Positions 35,744 through 45,272 of a stretch of DNA of 64,000 bases are shown here, in pieces. The stretch covers positions 1-64,000 of the forward strand of contig CANKXX010000006.1 in the NCBI GenBank assembly GCA_947487835.1, written 5' to 3'. The DNA is from an uncultured Microbacteriaceae bacterium (GTDB lineage: Bacteria > Actinomycetota > Actinomycetes > Actinomycetales > Microbacteriaceae). The notes beneath the pieces were generated by a model that was given only the letters and a program-made list of their open reading frames with translations, made no database searches and was not told the DNA's origin. The number at the start of each line of letters is the position of its first letter. Within the stretch, counting starts at the first letter, position 1. The position numbers were made by a program, and so were the translations under genes.

Positions 35744-37672
35744 ATGGAGAAGCCCTTGAGCGCTGTATCGACCGACTTCCTGAGCGGGCCCGTGGCGCCC
35801 ACCGCCACCGATCGCGTGGCGCTGTCGCCCCTCGGCCTCGCCGACGTCTCCCTCGCCGAGGGCGGCATGCTCGGTGCCTGGCAGCACGTGAACCGCGCCA
35901 ACACCCTCCGCCACTGCATCGAGCAGCTCGAGACCTCCGGCGCCCTGCCCAACATGCGCCGCGCGACCGGCGAGAGCACCGCCGACTTCGTGGGCTTCCA
36001 CTTCAGCGACTCCGACATCTACAAGACGCTCGAGGCCATCGGCTGGGAGGCGGCGCGCTCCGACGTGTCGGAGTTCCTGCCCTTCGTCGACGCGACGGTG
36101 GACCTGCTGACCCGGGCGCAGGACTCGGACGGCTACCTCAACTCCTTCTACCAGACGGTCAAGGTCGACGAGCGCTTCCAGGACCTGCGCTGGGGCCACG
36201 AGCTCTACTGCCTCGGCCACCTGCTGCAGGCGGGCGTCGCCTGGGCGCGCACGGTCGGCCGCACGGACATCCTCGAGATCGGCCTGCGCATGGCCGACCT
36301 CGTGAACGACGTGCTCGGGCCCGAGGGCCGCGACGGCGTCTGCGGCCACCCGGAGATCGAGACCGCGCTCGTCGAGGTGTACCGGGTGACGGGGGAGCGG
36401 AAGTACCTCGACCTCGCCCAGCGGATGATCGACCTCCGCGGCAACCGCCTCGTCGGGCACGACCGCTTCGGCTACCCCTACTTCCAGGACCACGAGCCCG
36501 TCCGCGAGGTCACCGAGGCCACCGGCCACGCCGTGCGCCAGCTCTACCTGACCGCGGGCGAGGCGGACGCCTACGTCGAGAACGGCGACGAGGCGCTGCT
36601 CGAGTCGCTCGAGCGGGTCTGGCGCAGCGTGCACGAGCAGAAGATGTACATCACCGGCGGGCTCGGTTCGCGGCACCGCGACGAGTCCTTCGGCGACGCA
36701 TTCGAGCTGCCGCCGGATCGTGCCTACTCCGAGACCTGCGCCGCCATCGCGAACTTCATGTGGAACTGGCGCATGCTCCTCATCCAGGGCGAGTCGCGCT
36801 TCGCGGACGAGATGGAGCGGGGCCTCTACAACGCGATCGCGGTCTCCACGGATCTCGACGGCGACGCCTTCTTCTACTCCAACCCGCTGCAGCTGCGCAC
36901 GGGCCACGGCTCGGACGACGAGGACTCCCCCTCCAGCCGGCTCACCTGGTACTCCTGCGCCTGCTGCCCGCCAAACCTCGCCCGCCTCGTCTCGTCGCTG
37001 CAGCACTACGTCGCAACCAGCACGGCGGAGGGCCTCCAGCTGCACCTGTACGCCGCCGGGGACATCCGCCTCGCCGACGGATCCACCGCCCGCGTCGACA
37101 CCGCGTACCCCTGGGACGGCGCCATCGGCGTCGACTTCGACGCGCCCTTCGCGGGCGAGCTGCGCCTGCGGGTGCCCGCCTGGGCGACCGGCTTCACGGT
37201 CAGCGTGAACGGCGCGCCCGTCGAGCCCCGGGTCGAGGCCGGCTACGCCGTGCTGCCCGCCGGCTCCGCGGCGACCCGGGTCGAGCTCGTGCTCGACATG
37301 CCGCCCGTCGCCCACCGGCCGCACCCGTACCTCGACGCGTCCCGCGGCTGCGTCGCCGTGAGCCGCGGCCCCGTCGTCTACTGCGTGGAGCAGGCCGACC
37401 TCGGTAGCGACCTCCTCGTCGAGGACGTGCTCGTGCCCGCGAACCCGACCCTCGAGCTGGGCCCCGTGGACGAGACGCTCGGCGCGCCGACCATCCTCGT
37501 CGCCGACGGCGCCCGCCGCCCGGTCCCGGGCACGAACCCCTACCCCACGGCGGCGGAGGTGGCCGAGGCCGCCGCGGCCGTGGCCGAGCCGCTGGCCGTG
37601 CAGACCATCCCCTACTTCCGCTGGGCCAACCGGTCCGAGGGGGGCATGCGGGTCTGGCTGCCCACGACGTAG
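35744..37672 (+). CDS. GH127 (DUF1680) beta-L-arabinofuranosidase
   Basis: A 642-residue glycoside hydrolase family 127 enzyme. The zinc-thiolate active site of characterised members is conserved with the same spacing: Glu314 (acid/base candidate), Glu330 and Cys332 in YSETCAAIANF, and Cys407-Cys408 in YSCACCPPN, the first serving as nucleophile. The alpha-toroid core and C-terminal beta domains fill the normal length. It has no signal peptide, so it should act on imported arabinosides. TTG 35756 with GGAG 6 bp upstream may be the true start instead of ATG 35744. Confidence 0.92.
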   Translation: MEKPLSAVSTDFLSGPVAPTATDRVALSPLGLADVSLAEGGMLGAWQHVNRANTLRHCIEQLETSGALPNMRRATGESTADFVGFHFSDSDIYKTLEAIGWEAARSDVSEFLPFVDATVDLLTRAQDSDGYLNSFYQTVKVDERFQDLRWGHELYCLGHLLQAGVAWARTVGRTDILEIGLRMADLVNDVLGPEGRDGVCGHPEIETALVEVYRVTGERKYLDLAQRMIDLRGNRLVGHDRFGYPYFQDHEPVREVTEATGHAVRQLYLTAGEADAYVENGDEALLESLERVWRSVHEQKMYITGGLGSRHRDESFGDAFELPPDRAYSETCAAIANFMWNWRMLLIQGESRFADEMERGLYNAIAVSTDLDGDAFFYSNPLQLRTGHGSDDEDSPSSRLTWYSCACCPPNLARLVSSLQHYVATSTAEGLQLHLYAAGDIRLADGSTARVDTAYPWDGAIGVDFDAPFAGELRLRVPAWATGFTVSVNGAPVEPRVEAGYAVLPAGSAATRVELVLDMPPVAHRPHPYLDASRGCVAVSRGPVVYCVEQADLGSDLLVEDVLVPANPTLELGPVDETLGAPTILVADGARRPVPGTNPYPTAAEVAEAAAAVAEPLAVQTIPYFRWANRSEGGMRVWLPTT

Positions 37673-37737
37673 CCGACCCGCCGTATGAAGAGGGCAGTGA
37701 GCAGCAGAAACGACGCGGGTGAGAGAGGCGGGACGAC

Positions 37738-38769
37738 GTGGCGGTGACGATGGGCGACGTCGCGAAGCTCGCGGGCGTGTCGACGAAGACCGTGTCGAAC
37801 TACTACAACGACTACCCGTACATGCGGGAGGACACCCGGCGGCGCATCGAGTCCGCGATCGCGGAGCTCGACTACCGCATGAACGTCGCGGCGAGGAATC
37901 TGCGCTCCGGCCGCACCGGCATGATCATGCTCGCGATCGCCGAGCTCGACCAGGCGTACCTCGCCGAGCTCGCGCAGTCGGTCATCCGCGTCGCGGAGGA
38001 CTTCGGCCTCGGGGTGCTCGTCGAGACCACGGGCGGGCGGCGCGACCGCGAGATCGAGGTGCTCGAGGGCTCGCGCGGCCGCAACGTCGACGGCGTCATC
38101 TACGAGCCCCTCGAGCTGGGCCCGGAGGACGTGAACCGGTACCACACCGGCTTCCCCCTCGTGCTGATGGGCGAGCGGGTGCTCGAGGGCGAGGTGGACC
38201 ACGTCACGATGCCGAACGAGGCGGGGTCCCGCGCGGCGGTCGACCACCTGGTAGGCCTCGGCAGGCGCGACATCGCGCTCATCGGCATCGACGCCACAAA
38301 CCCGTCCCGCGGCGCCGCGCTGCGCCGGAAGGGCTATCTCGACGCCCTGGCCGCCGGGGGCATCGAGCCGCGACCATCCTTGATGGTGGGGCCGAGGCGG
38401 TGGCACCGGCCGGAGGGCGCCGCGGCCATGGACCGGCTGCTGGACTCCGGTGAGCGCATCGACGCGGTGTTCGCGCTCAACGACGCGCTCGCCCTCGGCG
38501 CGATGCGCGCCATCCTGCGCCGCGGCCTGCGGGTGCCCGAGGACATTGCGGTGGTCGGCTACGACGACACCGAGGACGCGCGGTTCTCCACGCCGTCGCT
38601 CACGACCGTGTCGCCGGGGCGGGACGCGCTGGCCCGGGCCGCCGTCCTAGCGCTGCATCGCCGCATCACCGAGCCCGGCTACGTGCCCGGGCAGGACCCC
38701 TTCGTCGCGGATTTCGACCTGGTCGTCCGGGAGTCGACCGGTGGGCCGGCGGAGGACGCGGGCAACTGA
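37738..38769 (+). CDS. LacI-family transcriptional regulator
   Basis: A 343-residue LacI/GalR protein. The helix-turn-helix is MGDVAKLAGVSTKTVSNYYN at the N-terminus, with a hinge region LDYRMNVAARNLRSGRTG and a periplasmic-binding-protein-like sensor domain ending in VVGYDDTEDARFSTPSLTTV. The YYND variation after VSN is unusual for the family (normally VLN). Start is GTG 37738. It follows the GH127 gene by 65 bp and is the likely local sugar sensor for that gene and perhaps the kinase upstream. Confidence 0.93.
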   Translation: MAVTMGDVAKLAGVSTKTVSNYYNDYPYMREDTRRRIESAIAELDYRMNVAARNLRSGRTGMIMLAIAELDQAYLAELAQSVIRVAEDFGLGVLVETTGGRRDREIEVLEGSRGRNVDGVIYEPLELGPEDVNRYHTGFPLVLMGERVLEGEVDHVTMPNEAGSRAAVDHLVGLGRRDIALIGIDATNPSRGAALRRKGYLDALAAGGIEPRPSLMVGPRRWHRPEGAAAMDRLLDSGERIDAVFALNDALALGAMRAILRRGLRVPEDIAVVGYDDTEDARFSTPSLTTVSPGRDALARAAVLALHRRITEPGYVPGQDPFVADFDLVVRESTGGPAEDAGN

Positions 38770-38827
38770 GCCGCACCCGGGTCTCGGGCGCGCCCGGGGA
38801 CTCGAGCCGCTCGGCGGATCCGCCGCG

Positions 38828-40072
38828 TCAGGCGGGGACGAGGGCGGGCGCCTCGCTGCGTCGCACGGCGATGACGGTGACATCGTCCGGCAGCGCCGAG
38901 CCCTGCACCAGGGCGTCGACGGCCGCGATGACCGCGGCCGCGGAGCGGTGCGCGGAGAGCAGCTCGGCGACGCGGTCGAGCGGCTGCGCGGCGTCCTCGA
39001 AGAGGTCGAGGACGCCATCGCTGCAGCAGACGATCATGTCGCCGGGCTCCAGCCGGCGCGTCATCGTGCTCCAGGCGTCACCGAGCCCGAGGCCGAGCGG
39101 CACGTCCTCGGACACCAGGCGCTCGTGGCCGCCGTCCGCGCGCAGCAGGAAGGTGAGCCCGTGTCCCGCGTCGGAATAGTCGACCCGACCCGAGTCGGCG
39201 TCGATGCGCGCGTGGAACATCGTGGCGAAGGCGCCGGTGTCCTCGAGGTCGCTCGAGAGGCAGTCGGAGGTGCGGGCGAGCGCCGCCGCGGGGTCGCTGT
39301 CCCCGCGGGCGCTGCGCACCACGGCGCGGGCCGTCGCGGCGATGAGGCCGGCGCCGACGCCCTTGCCCATGACGTCGCCGAGGGTCAGCGAGAAGCCGTT
39401 CGACGTGCGGTACCAGTCGTAGAAGTCGCCACCGACGCCGCGGGTCGGGATGCAGAGCCCGGCCAACTCGTAGCCCGCGGCGATGGCGCTGGACTTCGGC
39501 AGCAGCGCGCGTTGCACGGCGGCGGCCCGGTCGAGCTCCTCCTCCGCGGCGTCGGTGCGGCGTCGCACGTCGTTGAGGTGGCGCTGGGCGAGGCGGGACA
39601 GCTCGTTGACCACGGCTGCGGCGCCGGCGAAGGCCGTCGAGCTGTAGATCACGCGCAGCACCTCGTTCGCGTTGCCCTCCAGCGGAGACCCGAGCAGGAA
39701 CGGCATGGTCAACGTCAGGGCGGTGCCGAGGAAGGCGTAGAGGATGTGGCGGCGCTTGGGCTCGGAGGCGAGCCAGATGACCGGGAGGATCACGAGGGAC
39801 GCGAAGATCGTGCGGCCCTCGCCGGTGCCGAAACGCAGCAGTCCCACGGCGACGAAGTCGAGCAGCGGGATGAGGATGGCGAACCGGGCGAGCGCGGGCG
39901 AGACGGTGAACCAGCCGGCCAGGGCGGTGGCGCCGATCAGCACCACGATCGAGGCGACGAAGCCGGTGCGGTTCGACATCTCGAGCGTCGGCACGAGCAG
40001 GGTCAGCAGCACCGCCGCCGCGAAGAGGATGGCGACCGGGATCTGCTTCAGGATCGGAGGGACGCTCCGCAT
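38828..40072 (-). CDS. Membrane PP2C/SpoIIE-type serine phosphatase
   Basis: About 414 residues from ATG 40072. The N-terminal ~180 residues contain five hydrophobic segments, then a short coiled-coil linker (AQRHLNDVRRRTDAAEEELD). The SpoIIE/PP2C phosphatase domain has its metal Asp motifs in GVGGDFYDWY, DVMGKGVGAG, DAGHG and CCSDGVLDL with a late LPDDVTVIAV. Such proteins dephosphorylate anti-sigma antagonist proteins. No RsbW/RsbV pair is adjacent. A farther start at 40219 would add 49 unlikely residues. Confidence 0.85.
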   Translation of the reverse strand: MRSVPPILKQIPVAILFAAAVLLTLLVPTLEMSNRTGFVASIVVLIGATALAGWFTVSPALARFAILIPLLDFVAVGLLRFGTGEGRTIFASLVILPVIWLASEPKRRHILYAFLGTALTLTMPFLLGSPLEGNANEVLRVIYSSTAFAGAAAVVNELSRLAQRHLNDVRRRTDAAEEELDRAAAVQRALLPKSSAIAAGYELAGLCIPTRGVGGDFYDWYRTSNGFSLTLGDVMGKGVGAGLIAATARAVVRSARGDSDPAAALARTSDCLSSDLEDTGAFATMFHARIDADSGRVDYSDAGHGLTFLLRADGGHERLVSEDVPLGLGLGDAWSTMTRRLEPGDMIVCCSDGVLDLFEDAAQPLDRVAELLSAHRSAAAVIAAVDALVQGSALPDDVTVIAVRRSEAPALVPA

Positions 40073-40282
40073 CCGGTCGAGACGGGTGCTCCACCCCCGG
40101 AGGTCGATCGAGGGCGCGAACCACGTTCGCGGCGCCCTGCCAGTCGATGCGCTCAATGACCCCCCATTAGCCCTCAGACGATTGCACCACACTGCGGCGC
40201 GTGATGGCAGCGGTCGCACGCCCCCAGAAGGAGGCGCGTCGGGGGGCGGTTCCGGACGCTCCCGGGGGTGGCGGGAGCTCCG

Positions 40283-41758
40283 CTACGCGCGGCTCAGGAG
40301 CGACTCCAGCGCGTGTGCCGCGCCGTGCTCGTGCAGGTCGGCGAGCGTGCGCTGGTACTCGTCCCCGAACCGGGCGTCGTCGGCCAGGGAGCCGAAGATC
40401 TCCGGGTTCCGCAGGAAAGCCAACGGCTCGGTGCGCTGCGTGCGCGCCCGCTCGGCGAGCGACTCACGCAGCGGGTCCGCGACGTCGAACGGGCGCCCGG
40501 ACTCGTCGGCGCCCTCGGCGAAGCGGGCCCAGCTCGCGACGATCCCGGCCGAGAGCGCCACCTTTCCGCCAGTCGCCAGCGAGTCCCGCACGACGGGCAG
40601 GAGGAACTTCGGGATCCGATCGGAGGCGTCCGTGCCGAGCCGGGCGAGCGTGTCCCGGATCTCCGGGTTGGCGAAGCGCTCGAGGAGCGTGCTCATGTAC
40701 TCGTCGAGATCGACACCCGGCACCGGTCCGAGCGTGGGCGCCGCCTCCTCCCGCATGTACCGGTCGACGAGATCGCGGAGCAGTGGATCCGTGGCGGCCT
40801 CGTGCGCGTAACGGTGCCCGAGGAGCATGCCGAAGTAGGCGAGCGCCTGGTGGCTGGCGTTCAGCAGCCGCAGCTTCATCGCCTCGTACGGCTGCACGTC
40901 GTCCACGATCTGCACGCCCACGTCCTCCAGGGCCGGCCGGTCAGAGGTGAACCGATCCTCGAGGACCCACTGCACGAAGGGCTCGCAGACGACCGGCCAC
41001 GCGTCGTCGATGCCGAACCGGTCGGCGACGAGGGCCCGCTCCTCGTCCGAGGTGACGGGCGTGATCCGGTCGACCATGGAGTTCGGGAACGCGATGGTGT
41101 CGGCGAACCACTCGCTCAGGGCGGGATCCTTCGCCCGCGCGAACGCGGCGAAGCTGTCGCGGGCGACATCACCGTTGCCCTGGATGTTGTCGCAGGACAC
41201 GACCGTGAACGGCGGCAGCCCGGCCTTCCGCCGCCGGTTCGCGCCCTCGACGACGAGGCCGAAGACCGTGAGCGGGACCGCGCCGGGCTGGAGGTCCGCG
41301 GTGACCTGCGGGTGACGGAGGTCGAACTCGCCGGTGACCCGGTCCGTGTTGTAGCCGCCCTCGGTGATGGTGAGCGACACGATGCGCGTCCCCGGCTCGG
41401 TGAGCACCCGCAGCACGGCCTCGGGGTCGTCGGGTGCAAAAAGATAGTCGGTGACCGAGCCGATGATGCGCGGCTCGAGGGCACCGTCCGGGTGCTTGAT
41501 CACGAGCGTGTAGAGCCCGGACTGCGCCCGCATGACGTCGCGCATCCTGGCGTCGGACGGCAGCACCCCGACGCCGCAGATGCCCCACTCGAAGCCGGTC
41601 CCGGAGCTGAGCAGCCGGTCGATGTACATGGCCTGGTGGGCGCGGTGGAAGTTGCCGAACCCGAAGTGCACGATGCCGGTCGTCACGCGAGCGCGGTCGT
41701 ATCGGGGCCCGGGGACGCCCGGGAAGCCGTCGGCAGATGTGGCGGACAGGGCTGTCAT
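40283..41758 (-). CDS. Mannitol dehydrogenase-family oxidoreductase
   Basis: A 491-residue long-chain polyol dehydrogenase (mannitol 2-dehydrogenase/fructuronate reductase family). The N-terminal NAD domain starts VHFGFGNFHRAHQAMYID, with the conserved VVSCDNIQGNGDV in mid-protein. The catalytic K-x(5)-N-x(2)-H is seen as KLRLLNASHQALAY. It would interconvert a ketose or keto-acid with a polyol or hydroxy-acid. Its neighbours do not fix the substrate. Confidence 0.92.
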   Translation of the reverse strand: MTALSATSADGFPGVPGPRYDRARVTTGIVHFGFGNFHRAHQAMYIDRLLSSGTGFEWGICGVGVLPSDARMRDVMRAQSGLYTLVIKHPDGALEPRIIGSVTDYLFAPDDPEAVLRVLTEPGTRIVSLTITEGGYNTDRVTGEFDLRHPQVTADLQPGAVPLTVFGLVVEGANRRRKAGLPPFTVVSCDNIQGNGDVARDSFAAFARAKDPALSEWFADTIAFPNSMVDRITPVTSDEERALVADRFGIDDAWPVVCEPFVQWVLEDRFTSDRPALEDVGVQIVDDVQPYEAMKLRLLNASHQALAYFGMLLGHRYAHEAATDPLLRDLVDRYMREEAAPTLGPVPGVDLDEYMSTLLERFANPEIRDTLARLGTDASDRIPKFLLPVVRDSLATGGKVALSAGIVASWARFAEGADESGRPFDVADPLRESLAERARTQRTEPLAFLRNPEIFGSLADDARFGDEYQRTLADLHEHGAAHALESLLSRA

Positions 41759-41869
41759 GGCGGTTCCTCCGTTGGATGCGGGCCTGGTGCTCGACGGTAC
41801 TCCCCGCCCGGGTCCTCTCCGTGTCCGCGACGGCCCGGTCCTCCTCGCGGCCCTCCTCGCGGGTGGACG

Positions 41870-42961
41870 TCAGGCGACCGTCGCGGTGTCCCGCACCGCG
41901 GCACCGGACCGCCGCCCCAGCACTCGGATCAGGGCGTCCCGCGCGGGCTGCGCGGGGCCGGCCAGCGCGACGACCATGAGCGCGCGGGATGCCGCCCTCA
42001 GGGCCTGCGTCCGCAGGACGCGGTCCCGGTCGTATGCCCGGAGCGCGTCGTCGATCGGGCGGCTGTTGAGCAGGTCGGCGAGCGTGACGGCGTCGATGAG
42101 GGCCTCGCAGGCCCCGCGGCCGAGGTTGGGCGTCATGGCGTGGGCGGCGTCGCCCACCAGCGCGACCCGGTTCCGGGTGTACCGGCCCTGCGTGTATCGG
42201 CCCTGCGTGTACCGGCGCAACGGCGGCGTCGTCTACACCCGCTGGGCGAGGGAGGTGTCCGCGGTGGCGGCGGCGAGGACCCGGCGGACGGCGGGGGCGT
42301 GGTCAGAGTACCGTGCGGCGGTCTGAGCGAGGGCTTCGGCGATCGGGATGCCGGAGGCGCCCGCGTCCGAGCGGAACGCCGCGTACCAGTTCGTGCGGCC
42401 GCCAACGGCCGGGCCGATGCCGAACAGGTCGCCGCGGCCCCAGTACTCGCCCGGCGTCCCCGGCTCGGGCGGCCGGTTCAGGACCCCGCGGACGGCGAGG
42501 TAGGGGGTGAGGCGCGCCCGCGTTCCCTCGCCCCAGGCGGCGCGGCGGGTCGCGCTGTGCACGCCGTCGGCGCCGATCACGAGGTCGACACCCGCGGGTG
42601 GCGCAGCGACCCGCTGGGTGCGCCGGGCGACGGAGGCGGGCAGCGCCGCATCGAGAGCGCGGAGCAGGTCGACGCGCGACACCCCGAGAACGCCGAGGTC
42701 GGCGTCCGGCGCGGCGAGGACCCGGCCGGACCCGTCGCGCAGCCTCATCGCGTCGAGCGTCACGCTCTGCGCCCGCAGTTCGTCGAGGGCGCCGATGCGG
42801 TCGAGGGCCCGCTGCGCGCCCGGCCACATGGCGAGCATCGTGCCCACGGCCGGGAGCTCGGCCCGCTGCTCGACGACCGTGACCTCGAAGCGCTGCGGAT
42901 CCAGGCACGCGGCCACCGCGAGCCCGGCGATGCCGCCGCCGACGATCGATACCGGAATCAT
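41870..42961 (-). pseudogene. FAD-dependent monooxygenase interrupted by an in-frame TAG
   Basis: The frame is continuous from ATG 42961 to 41870 except for TAG at 42235-42233, codon 243 of about 363. The N-terminal part has VGGGIAGLAVAACL (FAD) and DG motif LVIGADGVHSATRR; the C-terminal part has LVGDAAHAMTPNLGRG and an EALIDAV helix. Together they match PHBH-type hydroxylases, and neither half is functional alone by family standards. After the stop a 15-bp unit is tandemly repeated (RYTQG, RYTQG, RYT), an unusual insertion before LVGDAAH. One base change (TAC to TAG) would explain the break; read-through or a sequencing error cannot be excluded. Confidence 0.8.
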
Positions 42962-42969
42962 GGTGCAAC

Positions 42970-42989
42970 GCTACTACTTCTGTAGTAGC
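42970..42989. promoter_or_regulatory. TetR-type operator GCTACTAC-N4-GTAGTAGC
   Basis: Perfect 8-bp arms lie between the divergent monooxygenase (start 42961) and TetR (start 43031) genes. It overlaps the ribosome or promoter zone of the monooxygenase, so the neighbouring TetR protein probably represses both. Confidence 0.7.
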
Positions 42990-43030
42990 GGCGACAGGGG
43001 GAGCCTGGCCCGCCGGTTAGACTCCGACGC

Positions 43031-43570
43031 ATGCCGGACCGCCGCACCGAGATCCTGTCGACGGCGCTCGCGCTCGTCGCGGATCGCGGTCTCAAGGGCC
43101 TCACGCACCGGGCGGTCGATGCGGCGGCGGACCTGCCGCTCGGCACGACGTCGAACTACTTCCGCAGCAGGGCCGCACTGGTGGAGGCCGTGCTCGGCCG
43201 GCTCGAGGAACTCGACCGGGAGCTCACCCGGTCGGCGCGGCCGGACGCGGCGCCGGAGACCGTCGAGGACATCGTCACCGGACTCACCATGGCCCTCCTC
43301 GCGCTGGCCGGAGAGCACGCGGCGCTGTCCCGGGCGCGGCTGAGCTTCTCCCTCGATCGGCCGGAGGCCGTGAGCGCGGGACACCGCCGCCTGACCCAGG
43401 GCCTCGAACAGGGGCTGCAGGCGCTCGGCGTGCCCGATGCGTCGCGCCGCGCCCGGGCGGTCGCGGACTATGGCGACGGCTTCCTCCTGCACGCGCTGAC
43501 CGTGCGCCGCGACGAGCCCCTCGACCGAGACGCGACGGCAACGGCAATCCGAGCCCTCCTCCAGGGCTGA
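43031..43570 (+). CDS. TetR-family transcriptional regulator
   Basis: A 179-residue TetR regulator. The DNA-binding domain is typical: RRTEILSTALALVADRGLKG, then the recognition region VDAAADLPLGTTSNYFRSR. The C-terminal ligand domain is not recognisable in detail. It is divergent from the interrupted flavin monooxygenase, with a perfect palindromic operator between them, so it most likely controls that gene in response to the enzyme's substrate. Confidence 0.9.
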   Translation: MPDRRTEILSTALALVADRGLKGLTHRAVDAAADLPLGTTSNYFRSRAALVEAVLGRLEELDRELTRSARPDAAPETVEDIVTGLTMALLALAGEHAALSRARLSFSLDRPEAVSAGHRRLTQGLEQGLQALGVPDASRRARAVADYGDGFLLHALTVRRDEPLDRDATATAIRALLQG

Positions 43571-43573
43571 GGG

Positions 43574-43604
43574 GCGCCGGTCTGTGAGGTCCCAGAGCCG
43601 GCGC
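43574..43604. terminator. Hairpin terminator after the TetR gene
   Basis: GCGCCGGTCTG pairs with CAGAGCCGGCGC with one bulged base, just after the TetR stop and before the repeat pair that separates it from the convergent HNH gene. Confidence 0.5.
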
Positions 43605-43620
43605 GCCGGGCGTCCTCGTG

Positions 43621-43688
43621 CGGTCCCTGAGCCTGTCGAAGGGACGTTCCCGGCGCACCCGGCGTCCCTTCGACAAGCTCAGGGACCG
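43621..43688. repeat. Inverted pair of the CCCTTCGACAAGCTCAGGG repeat
   Basis: CGGTCCCTGAGCCTGTCGAA (43621-43640, extended by GGGAC) and CCCTTCGACAAGCTCAGGG (within 43664-43688) are in opposite orientation with an 18-bp spacer, so a long hairpin could form between the convergent TetR and HNH genes. Confidence 0.85.
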
Positions 43689-43697
43689 AGATAGACC

Positions 43698-45077
43698 TCA
43701 GGGACCGTGAACTCGCGATGCCATCGCGGTTCGGCTCTTCGTGGCCGGGCGCCATCGGCGGGTGTGATCGAGCCAGGGTGGGGCCTGCACCTCGGGGGCG
43801 CCCGCTCGCATGCGGATCGCCCACCCCGAGGTGTCGATCGTCCGATGGTGGAACCAGCACAGCAGTACGCCGTTGTCCGGGTGGGTCGGCCCGCTGGCCG
43901 CGGCCGGGATGACGTGGTGGACCTCGCACCAGCCGGCCGGGACCGAGCAGCCGGGGATCAGGCAGCCGCCGTCCCGCGCGGTGATCGCCCGCCGCTGCGG
44001 TGCGGTGAAGCAGCGCTCCGCTGAGCCGAGCTTGAAGATCCGGCCGTTCTTACCGATGACCACCTTCTGGATCCCACCCGTGCACACCAGCTGCTCGACC
44101 GTCGTCGGCGACAGAGGCGACTCGACCCCGTCCGCGTAGCCGGCGCCGCCGGTCTCCAGGTCCTCGGCCCGCACCGTCACCAGCACGGTCGGTGCGGCCC
44201 CGCCGATGGTCGGGGTGTCGCCGCTTCGCGCCATGGCGTCGAGGACGCCGATCAGGATGTCGTGCCGCTGCTGGTCCTTCGTCCGCGGATCCTGAACCAC
44301 GTCCTTGTCCGCGAGTTCTTCCTCTCGAAGGAACGCCGGCGCCGTCGTCGGGGTCAGATACGCATCGAACAGCCGCTTCACCCTGCCCGCGGCCTCGGGC
44401 AGCAAGCCGCCGCTCACGGGAACGAGTCCGTTGCGCTCCGGGCCGAGGCGGAAGCCGCGCTTGACCATCGCGTGGGCCTCGTCCGGCTCGAGGCCGTCCG
44501 GGTCGAGGGTGGCCCGCCACACCGATGCCTGGATGCGGATCTCGTCCGCGGATGCGGGCACGCTGCTGTCGGGGCTCGTTCCGGTCGCAGCCGCGACCAG
44601 CTCCTTCTCCGCAGCGTCGAGGGCCTCCGGGTGCACCCGGTCCTGTAGGGGTGCGAGGTTCTTCGTCAGCGCCACCGCCGCGTCCAGGCCGAGCTCACCC
44701 GCTTCGAGGGCGGCGCGGACGTGGTCGAACGTGGCGGGCAATGGCGTGCCAGCGAGGGCCGTGCCGCGGCGGGTGAGCGCGGCGAGACCGAGGCGAGCGG
44801 CACCGGTTGCGCCCGAGATCTGGGTCAGTCGCTGCAGCAGTTCGTTGGCCGAGCGGCAGCCCTTCCGCGCGGCGAGTCCCGCCGGCCCGTCCTCCGTTCG
44901 CGACCGTGCCGCGATCTCTCCCGCGGCGGCGATCCGCAGGGCGTCGACCGAGCGACCCAGCGCCTCGACCTGCCGCGTGAGGGCGAGGAGGCTGTCGTCC
45001 TCGGACGCACCCACGGACCGATTCTCGAGCGCGGCCGTGACCGATCGCGCTAGGTCGAGAAGGGCTGGGCTGCTCAT
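43698..45077 (-). CDS. DUF222 / 13E12-type HNH endonuclease-like protein
   Basis: A 459-residue protein with an N-terminal helical DUF222 region and a C-terminal HNH motif: CEVHHVIPAAASGPTHPDNG followed by LLCWFHHRTID. Cys pairs in CLIPGCSVPAGWC flank the HNH core. This family is repeated many times in actinobacterial genomes, often beside repeats, and its role is unsettled (mobile or nuclease-like). Here it is flanked on both sides by inverted pairs of the CCCTTCGACAAGCTC repeat. ATG 45077 fits the family start. Confidence 0.9.
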   Translation of the reverse strand: MSSPALLDLARSVTAALENRSVGASEDDSLLALTRQVEALGRSVDALRIAAAGEIAARSRTEDGPAGLAARKGCRSANELLQRLTQISGATGAARLGLAALTRRGTALAGTPLPATFDHVRAALEAGELGLDAAVALTKNLAPLQDRVHPEALDAAEKELVAAATGTSPDSSVPASADEIRIQASVWRATLDPDGLEPDEAHAMVKRGFRLGPERNGLVPVSGGLLPEAAGRVKRLFDAYLTPTTAPAFLREEELADKDVVQDPRTKDQQRHDILIGVLDAMARSGDTPTIGGAAPTVLVTVRAEDLETGGAGYADGVESPLSPTTVEQLVCTGGIQKVVIGKNGRIFKLGSAERCFTAPQRRAITARDGGCLIPGCSVPAGWCEVHHVIPAAASGPTHPDNGVLLCWFHHRTIDTSGWAIRMRAGAPEVQAPPWLDHTRRWRPATKSRTAMASRVHGP

Positions 45078-45188
45078 GACGCAATGGTCCCATCGACCAC
45101 CGACATTCGGCCGGTCAGGAGCGCATTCTGTGGAGAAGTTCGGCGATTTGCCGCTTGTGGAGGAGGGGCGCCGTGTGAGGCACGTTAC

Positions 45189-45254
45189 GTCCCTTCGACA
45201 GGCTCAGCGACCGTGGTGGTCCGCGGCCGCGCCCCTTCGGCAAGCTCAGGGACC
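45189..45254. repeat. Direct pair of the CCCTTCGACAAGCTC repeat
   Basis: Two copies in the same orientation, CCCTTCGACAGGCTCAGCG (45191-45209 in a 25-bp unit) and CCCCTTCGGCAAGCTCAGGG (45232-45251), spaced by 18 bp, unlike the inverted pairs elsewhere. They lie between the HNH gene start and a small Arg-rich gene. Confidence 0.8.
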
Positions 45255-45272
45255 GCGTGCCCCTCCGCCGGA

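Noticed and set aside
42233-42235. Amber codon as a pyrrolysine or selenocysteine site
   Set aside because: The codon falls in a region with no catalytic role in this flavoprotein family and TAG is not used for Sec; a point mutation is simpler.
43698-45077. Classifying the HNH protein as a homing endonuclease or insertion element
   Set aside because: It has the DUF222 plan, no intron or intein boundary and no transposase or terminal repeats of an insertion sequence, although repeats flank it.
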